Of a stretch of DNA of 64,000 bases, positions 55,186 through 64,000 are shown piece by piece. How positions within the stretch are numbered: the stretch's first letter is position 1; each line of letters starts with the position of its first letter. Source of the stretch: Aphelenchoides besseyi (taxonomy: Eukaryota; Nematoda; Chromadorea; Rhabditida; Aphelenchoididae); NCBI GenBank assembly GCA_024699855.1, contig JAMPIQ010000001.1:4836001-4900000 (forward strand), read 5' to 3'. The position numbers were made by a program, and so were the translations under genes. The notes under the pieces are model-generated. The model had not been told where the DNA came from. It did no database searches and was given only the letters and a program-made list of their open reading frames with translations.

Positions 55186-57138
55186 ATGGCGGACGACGAA
55201 CATCTAAAGCAGACTCCTTCGGAGAACACTCCGCTTCCCGATATGGAAACGGAATCCCGAAATGATGTGGAACCAAAAGACGAAGACGAGGAGACAAATG
55301 TTTGCACGGTAAGAAGTTTAATAAAAAATAAACAGAATTGATGTTTTCAGGGTCTGCACGTTGATGAAACTTTTCACGGCATGATTCCGATGGAGGACCT
55401 GTCCAAACTCCTAAAAGAAAATGGAGCGTATCTGATTCGTACTTCCGAGCTGAACGATCAGGGGCGTAGAGTGAGTTTTCGAGTGGTCGTTATAACTCTC
55501 CAACCACACTGCAGGTGTTCGTAACCGTTTCGTGGAATGGCAAAATCAACGACTATGAACCTCAACAAGCAGTGAACGGCGGTTGTACTTTCGACAAAAT
55601 CAATTGGAAAACAACACTCGTCGAACTTATTGAGTAGATTTGAGTTCAAATGAACTACACGAATTTGTTGATTTCAGGTTCCATTATTTGCAACAAATTC
55701 CAATAAACGAAGAGGGAGTCATGTTGATACATCCAATTAAAAAGGAATCGTGGGAACTCAATCGCGAAAACATCACTTGTGGTGTGAAGCTTGGTGAGGG
55801 TGCCTTTGGAGAAGTCTTCAAGGGAAGGTTGAAGTTGCCGAAGAAGAAAAGCGTTGTAGTTGCAATCAAGATTCCAAAAGCCACGTTGGGAAAAGATGTC
55901 GTGAGTGAAGCAATGAAGGAAGCTCGAATTCAAAAGGACTACTTGCACCCCAATGTCGTTCGTCTCTACGGTGTATCCGCTGAATTGGAGCCATTGCTGA
56001 TCATCTTGGAGTTCGTTGGAGGCGGCTCGTTGGAGTCGTACTTAAAGCGCAAATCGGAGTTGACAAGTGGACAAAAAGCGATGTTTTGCTTCGGTATGTT
56101 GCATTTTAACGCAAAAGACGGATGTTGTTTTAGATGTGACGAATGGCTTGGATTACCTGCACACAATGAATTGTATTCATCGCGACATTGCTGCCCGAAA
56201 TTGCCTTGTTTGTTTGAAGTATGGAATCGTAAAGATTTCCGACTTTGGACTTTCGAGTGTGGGCAACGTTCAGACCATGGATCGCACCAAACCGGCCCCT
56301 ATTCGTTATCTCGCTCCAGAGGTAAAAACTAATCGAAATGTTTATCGTTTGTTTATTGCAGGTTCTGAAAACTCAACAATTCGCGAAACCGGCGGATATT
56401 TGGGCATTAGGGCATGTTTGCCCTTCGCTTCGGCATCTGATTCTTCTTTTTAGCATCGTCTACTGGGAAATCTTCACCAATGCCGCCGACGTGGTTTGTA
56501 TCCCTGATCGACTCCTCGGGTTTTTATTCGTTTTCAGCCGTTCAAAGAATACACGCTTCTCGAAGTTCAACAAAAGCTGACCACCGAAGCCGAATTTCAT
56601 CCGCAAATGCCGGAAGATTGCTTGCCGGATATCAAGAAATTGGTAAGAAAAAAGGATTGGGAGTACGAGTTTCGTTTTAGGCGTTGAAGTGTTGGGCAAT
56701 GGATCCAACGCTTCGTCCGACTGCTGACATTTGCAACGCGAATTTGACACCTTACGCTTATCCGAAACGGTAAGATACCAGCAAGTATCCTTAACCATGC
56801 TTTTAGTTTCATGGCGATTCCGGGAGTCGGAAAGAAGCTGGAGGCTGGTCTGAAGAATAAGCGCAAAAAGAAGACTCAGCGAAAATCAAAGAACTTGACG
56901 AAAGAAATAACGACGAAAGAAGTAACGACGAGCAAAGAGCAGTTGATCAGCAAGGAGCAAACAGTTCCATCCAACAAAGGCAGCGGAAAATCTCCCAAGT
57001 AATCGGTGCCAGCTTCACGGTAATCTCGATATTTTCAGTAAGAAGCCACGTACGAAACGCAAGTTGAAAAAGGGCGGTGCAACGGTCGAAAGCAAAGAGA
57101 AAACAACACCAAAGAAGCCGCCAAGTCGAAAGAAGTGA
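55186..57138 (+). CDS. Fer/KIN-15-like non-receptor tyrosine kinase (SH2-kinase)
   Basis: ATG 55186 opens MADDEHLKQTPSENTPLPDM. An SH2 domain spans about residues 42-120 (FHGMIPMEDLSKLLKENGAY, LIRTS), with the FLVR-like Arg in YLIRTS. The kinase domain starts after an intron: GVKLGEGAFGEV (glycine loop), VVVAIKIP (Lys), EARIQKDYLHPNVVRLYGV, HRDIAARN (catalytic loop), ISDFGLSS (DFG) and RYLAPE. The regulatory DIWALGIVYWEIF is created by a GC-AG intron (about 56419-56453). WAMDPTLRPTADI closes the domain. The C terminus is a Lys-rich tail (KNKRKKKTQRKSKN) ending RKK at TGA 57136-57138. Nematodes have a large family of such short Fer-like kinases, many germline- or sperm-linked; that role is not shown here. 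Confidence 0.88.
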
Positions 57139-57391
57139 TTATTGTTGTCGCATTGGAGCTTATACTACGAATAAACTGAGAAAAGTTTATGTTAACGGTG
57201 TATAAGAAGATACACTCATTAGACAACTGCACGTAGATGTTGCAAGAGTACAACACTTAAAGGTCAGGAAGTTGTGTTAATTGGCGACCTGATTGTGATT
57301 TGCATAAACACAATATTCTACTCGCAACTTGTCACTCCGACTGCTCATTCGCAGTATCGTTCAGTGTGTTTTTGGTGTTTCCAGTTGTGCA

Positions 57392-58551
57392 ATGGATCGA
57401 AAAGCATTGAACAAGAAGACGAAAAAGAAGAAATCGAGCGACAAGTCGATTCACGTGCGTCTCAACTCGAAACCGTTGGAAGTATGTTACTTCGAAGCTA
57501 CGCGAACAACTGAGCTTTTAGACGAGTATTGCACACGACGACGAGGAATGTTGCTTTTCGGACAAGTCGCCAAGTCCTACGATGATGGACCAATGTGATG
57601 TTGATAAGTTGTTGAGCAACGCTTACACGGCCGAAGGAATGCGTCAACGCGGTTGGTGTAACAATGACGGTACTCCGTGGACTGAAATCTGGTGAGTTCG
57701 ATTGTGTGAAATTGAACGTCCAATAATTTAGTCCATGCGATGAAGCGGCTTTGCTCAAGAAAGGGGTGGTCAGTCGCGATTGCAAACGTGCATCGTATTC
57801 GGCTCCCGACAACTGCAAGACAAAAGAACAATCGGGTGACGAGTTGTCCGGAACATTCTATGTCAATTTGATCGATAAAATGGGACGTCCAACCAACAAA
57901 TTTTTTGAGATGCGTCGTATTGCGGAAACTAAAGAAGTGGCAGAAGGGTAAGCTTCGTATTGGCGACCTTCACTCAGATGTCATTAGTCCGATTAAGAAG
58001 AAGGAGCTTTCAACGCGTGGATTCGTCGATTCGCATGGCAACATACATTTTGGAGCTGAGTTGGGAGTTTCATTGGATGATTACTTTCGCAACTTGGAAA
58101 CCAAGAAACAAGAGGAATCGGCTATGGAAATCACATTTAAATCGACGTAGAAATTAGTGTCGAGTGTGAATTTGATCGTGTTTGTTTCAGCAGCCCGCCA
58201 TTGGTCGCCAAGCCGAGTGTTCCGGACAATCAACTCGAAACTGGAAAATCGTCCACCAGTTGTGCTCGTTTGGCATCAAAAGTGAGTATTGAATCAAATG
58301 GCCAAGTAATTGCAATGTCTAGAGTAATGTTGCAAATTCTCGTCGTAACGACAGGGGATCGCTGCAAATGAATGTCGGTATCGCTCAAGATCGTGGAATT
58401 TTGAGTTACTCTGTTACGCCCGACGGTCGCACGTATGAACTACAATCCGCAAAGCAAAACGTGGTCTTGGAGTTTGCCAAAAAAGTAAGTTGTTCATCTA
58501 ATCAGCTCAACTTTGTTTTAGCACTCCTGTTTGGTTTTCCATTCCACTTAA
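57392..58551 (+). CDS. Unidentified spliced protein of about 280 residues
   Basis: ATG 57392 opens MDRKALNKKTKKKKSSDKSI, preceded by the acceptor GTTTCCAG. Introns of about 40 nt join SKPLE to TSIAHDDEECCFSDKSPSP, TEI to CPCDEAALLKKGVVSRDCKR and AEG to PIKKKELSTRGFVDSHGNIH with FGAELGVSLDDYFRNLE. A later exon has SRRNDRGSLQMNVGIAQDRG, then SYSVTPDGRTYELQSAKQN, and the frame ends KKHSCLVFHST at TAA 58549-58551. Five cysteines cluster in the middle. It is hydrophilic, with no signal peptide or membrane helix. It follows the kinase by 250 bp on the same strand. Family not recognised. Confidence 0.6.
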
Positions 58552-59251
58552 ACAGGCCGTCAAATGCATCAGAAGGCGCAATCTATTTTCTTTGTTGTGC
58601 ACAACAGTGATATAAATTCACAATAACGTGAACAACTTAAATTTTATGTTGAGGTAAAACTTCTTGGGTAAAAGAAAACGACTTAAAATTACATTATTGT
58701 AATAAATGTGACTGACAACATCGATAAGTTTCTGCCATTATTGGACTTTTAGAAACATTGAGATTTTCATCGATTACTCTGCATTTTCGTCGTGTTGATT
58801 AGTAAGTTTAAATGACATTGCTAAAGACTATTAGTTCTCCCGCTACTAATCCTATTATATATTGTAATGTTCACATAAACAAAAAAAGAACGCACCACTG
58901 AGGTTACTCTACTGGAAATCTTGTAACTGTCAAGAAGTTTAAATCATTCTTTAGCTCAAATCTTTAACGTAAATTGATTTACCGTTTCAGGCAGCAATAA
59001 GCCAAACTCGAGTAATGGAAGTCGAACCGAAATCGCTGGACGATGCAAAACCAGCAGCCGAACAAAATGCAGTTATTTTGCTTTCTAATTATTAGACAAA
59101 TTATGCGGTTAAAATGATCAACTCTAATCTTCATTGTTGAGAACAATCGGAATAAACAGTTCAGTTGAAGGACGACGTAATGGCGGCGTAAGATGATATA
59201 CAATTTATATCGCAAATTCCTGTACAAAAATGTCATTTTAATGAGATATCA
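58552..59251. other. AT-rich interval with one possible small exon
   Basis: At 58991-59095 a TTTCAG acceptor is followed by AAISQTRVMEVEPKSLDDAK and a stop after ILLSNY on the plus strand. It could be an alternative last exon of the gene before it. Nothing else is visible. Confidence 0.25.
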
Positions 59252-59616
59252 TTAACGAGGAGTATTTCTATTCAATTCCAGGACCTTTGTCCCCGATCCA
59301 AATGAAATAACCGGATTTTGCGAAAGAAGGTCCTTAAAGTTGCTCAGTTCGTCCAAATCTTTGTAGTATTCATGAGCGCAATTCAACATCGGATCTCGAA
59401 ATTGTTTGATTTCACATTCCTACTCCAAATCTAAAATTGGAAAAACATCCGCGCTATCCAGATTGTCGAGAGTTGGATTGATATTGTTGGTCTGAAATTA
59501 AATGTTAAATGAATTGAAGATTGAAAACTCACTCCTTCAGATACCGTTTCTCCTACAAGTGCCGTTTCGCGTTCGTAATCAACGGCCTTTTCGTAATTAG
59601 CAGAAAAGCCGAACAT
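59252..59616 (-). CDS. Small gene with in-frame TAG and 55-codon extension
   Basis: ATG 59616 opens MFGFSANYEKAVDYERETAL. A GTGAGT intron of about 45 nt joins VSEG to TNNINPTLDNLDSADVFPIL. A TAG (59420-59422) follows LDLE, giving 51 residues. The same frame stays open for 55 more codons (ECEIKQFRDPMLNCAHEYYK, DLDELSNFKDLLSQNPVISF) to TAA at 59252-59254. The extension looks protein-like, so either the TAG is read through, the gene has one nonsense mutation, or an unseen splice event removes it. No family is recognised. Confidence 0.45.
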
Positions 59617-59797
59617 TTTAGAAAAACCCAAATGAATCGTTTACTCTGAATGCTAGGAACTAAATCGTCTGCTTTATATACGTCCAAAATCCGACGCCCA
59701 GTTCCATGATCGCCGATTTAATTTGTAAAGCGCAGTCAGTTCAAACAACGCTGTAAGGCATTGCTATCCTTAAGATAGGATAATGTGTTGTGGAGAA

Positions 59798-60400
59798 GGT
59801 CATTCCTAGTAGACTCCACCCCTCCGACGAATTCTCTGTTCCACAGATCGCAATTTCCATTTCTGAGCCATTGTGCCAAACAATCCACAACCGTCTATTG
59901 GTTCTTCTCCTTTTTATCGGATTTGCATCTCCAAAAACTGAATTTGAAGTGAGTGCACTCTAACTACTCACTAATAATTCTATTGATTCATACATCAACA
60001 GAATCAGCGCTTTGCGCGGATTTCAACGATAGTTATTTTATCGCGCAAAAAGCAATCACATACGACGGTTCATATCACAGTTACAAAACCTCTACGAAAT
60101 GAAAAATTAAACTGGTTTTCTCAATAAGATAAACAGAGTGGTGTTATCCTGCACAAAGTGCAAACTTCCTGAAGTAGTCTAACCGGTGCGTGAGTAGTTT
60201 GAGGTATCGATTTGGCGTTAATTGACCGTAAACGTGAAGTGCAAGTAGCGGCTCGTTTGAACGGCACAAATGCGACCGTTCCCTGCCAAACAAAAAGAGG
60301 GAATGCAATCAAGAACTGAGCCCAAGCGGAATCGAACTTGATTGTGTCTGAGAAAATTTGCATTCGTTAGCGAATGGTCGGAGGGTCTACTAGGAAGACC
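59798..60400. repeat. Inverted repeat pair, possible MITE of about 600 bp
   Basis: GGTCATTCCTAGTAGACTCC with CACCCCTCCGAC at 59798-59828 pairs, with a 5-base gap and a few mismatches, with GTCGGAGGGTCTACTAGGAA at 60377-60396. The interior has no credible coding frame. TSDs were not found, so mobility is only suggested. Confidence 0.45.
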
Positions 60401-60592
60401 CCGTCAGAGACTTTCAGTAAGTGTGATTAGCTTTCTAGTATTGTTCATTGTTAACAGTTTCAAAATTAAGGGCCAAGTAGATATCTTTTTAGGATAATCA
60501 GTAAAACGATCAGATACTACTATGGTACCAAAATATAATCACAAATTTGCATATTCATAGTCCAAAATTAGTGATTCCAGATTCTGCGGGAG

Positions 60593-60599
60593 TATAAAA
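60593..60599 (+). promoter_or_regulatory. TATA box of the MSP-domain gene
   Basis: TATAAAA lies 83 bp upstream of the ATG at 60682 in a short promoter. Confidence 0.6.
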
Positions 60600-60681
60600 G
60601 CAGAGGTCGAAGCTTTGAATCATTTTTTGGGTCTCTCGACACGTGACATTTGGACAACTTTCTTCTTTTTCAATACCAACA

Positions 60682-62897
60682 ATGGCTGGGACTCCGGGTA
60701 AATTTAATTTGCTATTCGACCCTTGACCTACCGTTTCTTTTCAGGCAAAAAGAGTCAAATCGCTCCGTTGAGTGTGGCATTTGTTGGCGGACAAAACTAC
60801 TTGATCGATCAAAATCGTCTTCCTGGTCAACCGGCTGGAAACACTCCGACAAGCTCCACCAATCAAACCAACCAACACGTTCAAGCTGGTGCTACTTCTG
60901 GTGGATCGTCCGCGTATCTTGGAACACCGACCGCAAACACTGGTTCTGTCTACTTGAACAATCAAGGGCCTGTCGGTGGTGGACAATTCGTCGGTGGATT
61001 GGGAAGTGCTACGCCAAGTCCAATTGCATCTGGAAACCAATTTGTTCCGAGTCCGAGTGGCAATCGTGGAGCATCGTCGGCGTACTTGGGAGCTCCTGGA
61101 GGCGGTACCGGATCGGTCTACATGACGAACGCTGGAGCGATGAGCGGCGGAAATCAACAAATAGGAAGTGGACCAGCAGGCGGAATGGGAAGCGCTACTC
61201 CGAGTCCGATTGCATCCGGAAATCAATTTGGTCAAAGTCTAGGAGGAAACCGTGCCGGTACGTCCGCTTATTTGGGAGCTCCGGGTGGCGGTACTGGTTC
61301 GGTTTACATGGTCAGTGGTGGTGCAATCGGAGGCGGAAATCAATTCGTTGACTCGCCTGGAGTTCAAGGTTCCAATGCGGGAGGAACAACTTCACCAGCA
61401 TTAGGTGGACGTGAGTTTTCATTCTCATGTTCATAATTGATCTTTTGCTTTTTTAGAACGTTCGATTATTGCTCCGCTCAGTGTGGCTTTTGTTCCCGGG
61501 GCTCAACCGGGATACATCATCGATCAGAACCGACGTCCTGGCGCTGCAATCGGTCAACAAGCATCTCGACCTACTGGCCAAACAGCTTCATCGACGAACA
61601 CTGACGAGCAAAAACAACAAACCGCACGCTTAGCTGTTCAATCTCAAGTCCAAACCGCGCAACCTGGAGCACCTACAACCAGTCCGAGTATGATTGGAGG
61701 TAAGGATGGGAACTGAAGTTAGCTCAATTGTATCTTCAGTCGCAACTGCGCGTCCACCATTATCTGCCGGAAATCTTTCGGTTCAACAAACTCAGCAAGG
61801 AACACCGACTCTTGGACCTGCTACTCCAACTTTGGTTCATGCAACTCCAACTCAAAAACCGTTGGCCATTACGCCAACTTCGCCGGGGCAACGCATCAGC
61901 GTGGCCGATGTGACAAAACTGATTGGAACGGCAACTGCTCGCGATCCAACGGCTTTGGGTGCCACAAAAGAGGACGATCGCAATGTGATTGTGGAACCGG
62001 AGCACGTTGTTTTTCAACGTAAGGTTTCTTCGATCTTTGCCCATTTCACATTTCCTTCTCAGCTCCGTACAACAAGGCTCAAATGGTTGATCTGAAGATC
62101 ACGAATCGCAGCAAGAAGTTCATTCAATTCAAGGTTCTTGCAACGGCTCCTAAGTTTTACCGTGTTCGCAACAAGGTTGGAGCTTTGAAACCGGGTGATT
62201 CGATCATCTCCACTATCAAATTGGATGCACTTGCAGACGCCAAAAAAGCGTCGAAGGAAGGACACAAGATCGTCGTTCAAACTGCTCTCTCGGACCAACT
62301 CGACGTTAATCGTGACCATTTTTGGCGCGATGTAGATGAACGTCGCAACAACGTGCAGTTCGCTCGTCTTCGTGTGGTAAGTTTGAGCAACAGTTAACAT
62401 TCATTGTTGTTTCTTTCAGTTTCTTCTTCAACCTGGCGAGACTGTTGGAGCGTTGAACATGCCGGAAGAAGCTGGACCCACCAAGACCAACCAAGGAATC
62501 ATCGTGGAGCCCGAAAGCGAGTTGCTCTTTCGTGGTAAATCTTTCATTCATTTCACAACTAACAACCAAGTCTTTAGGTCCTTTTAACGAAATCGTTACG
62601 TCGGCGATTTGCGTCATCAACAACACGGATAAGTACATGTATATTCGTGTCTTGGTCACGAACTTCGAGGCGTTTCGTGCTCGTCCGAACTACGCGATTT
62701 TGGCTCCACGTGCAATGCAAATTTTGGCTGCGATGGTTCAACCTTTGGACGACTATCGCAAGATGGAGAAGAAAAAGAACAAGTTTATGATCGAGTTTTC
62801 GGAAGCCGACACCAACACCAAAGGTCACGAAGAGTTCTGGAAGGCCGTCACGCGTTTCCAATCAGTCAAATTGAAAGCTATCTTCCAAAACGACTAA
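60682..62897 (+). CDS. Two-MSP-domain protein with Gly/Ser-rich N-terminal repeats
   Basis: MSP (major sperm protein) domains are Ig-like folds; in nematodes they polymerise to drive sperm crawling or act as VAP-like adaptors. ATG 60682 gives MAGTPG, spliced to KKSQIAPLSVAFVGGQNYLI. This module returns in a later exon as RSIIAPLSVAFVPGAQPGYI with IDQNRRPG, so the N-terminal half is a duplication. Between are three degenerate units of SGNQF and SAYLGAPGGGTGSVYM. MSP domain 1 (about 62.01-62.55 kb) has VVFQ, MVDLKITNRSKKFIQFKVLA and GDSI; MSP domain 2 follows PFNEIVTSAICVINNTDKYM, with IRVLVTNFEAFRARPNYAIL. The stop is at 62897 after KAIFQND. At about 640 residues it is far longer than classic MSP (127). 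Confidence 0.85.
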
Positions 62898-63320
62898 CTC
62901 ACCAATTGGTTCTTTTTTTTCTCAATGGTTTTCGTGTACCCAACCAATAAACCATCTTTGACAAAAATTTTGTTCTTTTGATGTTATTTAGCAGTAAAAC
63001 AAGTTGACTTGAAGTTTTTCAGCACCTTCAAGCAACTCTTAACTCTTGGTCTTTATAATGACTTCCGACTTCAAAAAGTATTCGCTCTGTAGCCAGCAAA
63101 TTGGTACTTTTCATTATGAATCAATCCGAATACTTGTTTTTGTCCAAATCAACTATCTTTGTTTATTGATCCAAGGATTTTATATTCACATTGATAAGAA
63201 TCCCATGAAAATTGCTAAGTAACAAACAAATAATCTCGTAAAATGAAAAACCTCAGTATCCTTTTTTGAGAATAGAAGATTAATACCTAAATGATGCAAT
63301 GCGCGAAATAGTAGTGTCCT
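62898..63320. other. Intergenic region between convergent genes
   Basis: AATAAA occurs at 62946 on the plus strand, serving the MSP-domain gene. No gene is visible. Confidence 0.45.
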
Positions 63321-63919
63321 TCATGCATCTGATAGTCGATTAATTGTTGGGTTCAACAAAGCGTCTTGCAAATAGCGATACCCTCGATAAACTACGTAGT
63401 TGAAATAAATGGAAATGATACCCGAGCAGAACAAAAACGCTCCGAGGAGGCCAGTAAGAATGCCGAAGACTAACTTGTCCTTCTCGTTGACATGATCGGG
63501 AAGACCTCTAACCGAAATGAATGGCGCGACAATGAGCATCACAACGGAGAGTGGTATAATCGTCAAAATGCTGATGGTCTGAAACAACACGTTCAATTGG
63601 CTATTTAAGCCAACAACTCACGTTGACAACCAAATAGGGCAAATAACAAAACGGTTGATGACAACGATTCCCGTATAAAAGAATCAAATAGACACAAATC
63701 CAAATGGCCGAGAGTGACCACGAGTAATACTGATGAACGAACGCAAAACTGAGCACATTTAACGCCGAGAGTACAAGACCAATAATCGAAATAATTAAAA
63801 CAGCACGCTGAAATGTCGATTCAATTCAAATAGAGTTCCTGGAGACGTACATCAACGTGACCAAAAATGCAACGATAATATTGATCTTCCGGCTCTCGAA
63901 TTGGCCGGGTAGACGACAT
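63321..63919 (-). CDS. Four-pass membrane protein, nematode LAPTM-like
   Basis: ATG 63919 opens MSSTRPIREPEDQYYRCIFG. After an intron, helices are visible in RAVLIISIIGLVLSALNVLS, YYSWSLSAIWICVYLILLYG, ISILTIIPLSVVMLIVAPFI and FGILTGLLGAFLFCSGIISI. The stop after NRLSDA is at 63321. The tetraspan layout with short N and C tails and a Cys-containing loop (GNRCHQPFCYLPYLVVN) resembles the LAPTM/DUF-type family common in nematodes. No functional residue is diagnostic, so the name is tentative. Confidence 0.6.
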
Positions 63920-64000
63920 GTCTGAATTGCAAATTTGAACAACCGTGAGAGAACGTTCTGTGACTAAACATCAAAAAAACACGATTTAGAATTCAAAACG

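Noticed and set aside
60290..60360. A B-box-like sequence (GTTCGATTCC on the minus strand) as a tRNA
   Set aside because: No cloverleaf stem forms around it, and the anticodon and D arms are missing.
60121..60363. An 80-codon minus-strand frame before the MSP gene
   Set aside because: No family match, and it lies inside the inverted-repeat interval.

Overview
This is a eukaryotic nuclear window, and the gene content says nematode. Four signs support this: an intron-split cuticle collagen with the nematode N-terminal membrane segment, a sperm-type protein with two MSP (major sperm protein) domains, two spliced-leader (SL) RNA genes whose 22-nt leader differs from Caenorhabditis SL1 at two bases, and genes packed tightly with introns of mostly 38-50 nt. 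The species cannot be named from the sequence. All gene models were assembled by eye from reading frames, GT-AG (rarely GC-AG) splice sites and remembered family sequences, so exon ends are approximate unless stated.

Layout. 1-6.1 kb (-): ARFGEF3/BIG3-like giant Sec7-family protein, running off the left edge. 7.2-9.9 kb (+): Sec24 of the C/D type. 10.06 kb (+): a 44-residue peptide gene. 10.3-13.2 kb: a fold-back element and a Tc1/mariner-superfamily transposon. 13.7-15.6 kb (-): arylsulfatase B-like enzyme. 16.5-17.9 kb (+): poorly resolved membrane protein exons. 18.08-18.62 kb: two divergent SL RNA genes. 18.7-20.0 kb (-): cuticle collagen. 20.7-23.1 kb (-): leukotriene A4 hydrolase-like metallopeptidase, copy 1. 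23.7-24.4 kb (-): Rab11. 24.8-28.0 kb (-): MCTP (multiple C2 domain and transmembrane protein). 28.9-30.8 kb (-): unidentified Ser/Thr-rich gene. 31.1 kb (+): U5 snRNA. 32.7-39.7 kb (-): four same-strand genes in likely operon order FBXO7, 37-residue membrane peptide, Tudor-domain protein, TTLL12. 40.2-42.3 kb (+): LTA4H-like copy 2, inverted relative to copy 1. 42.5 kb (-): second U5 snRNA. 43.2-44.6 kb (+): LEA-like repeat protein. 44.8-55.1 kb: transposon island (gag-like fragment, Helitron Rep-helicase, a second inverted PIF1-type helicase fragment, a mariner, a truncated transposon end) surrounding an OB-fold-like gene and a small spliced gene. 55.2-57.1 kb (+): Fer/KIN-15-like SH2-tyrosine kinase. 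57.4-58.6 kb (+): unidentified spliced gene. 59.3-59.6 kb (-): tiny gene with an in-frame TAG. 60.7-62.9 kb (+): two-MSP-domain protein. 63.3-63.9 kb (-): four-pass membrane protein.

The most notable features are the small nuclear RNA genes. Two SL RNAs and two U5 snRNAs share an ACCCAT-type element 50-60 bp upstream of their inferred starts, the place and spacing expected of a snRNA proximal sequence element. One window therefore carries the trans-splicing leader donor, a core spliceosomal RNA and a candidate operon that would depend on trans-splicing. The second notable feature is the inverted LTA4H pair. Two length-matched tracts (862 and 370 nt) look identical, introns included, between diverged flanks, which is the pattern of gene conversion.
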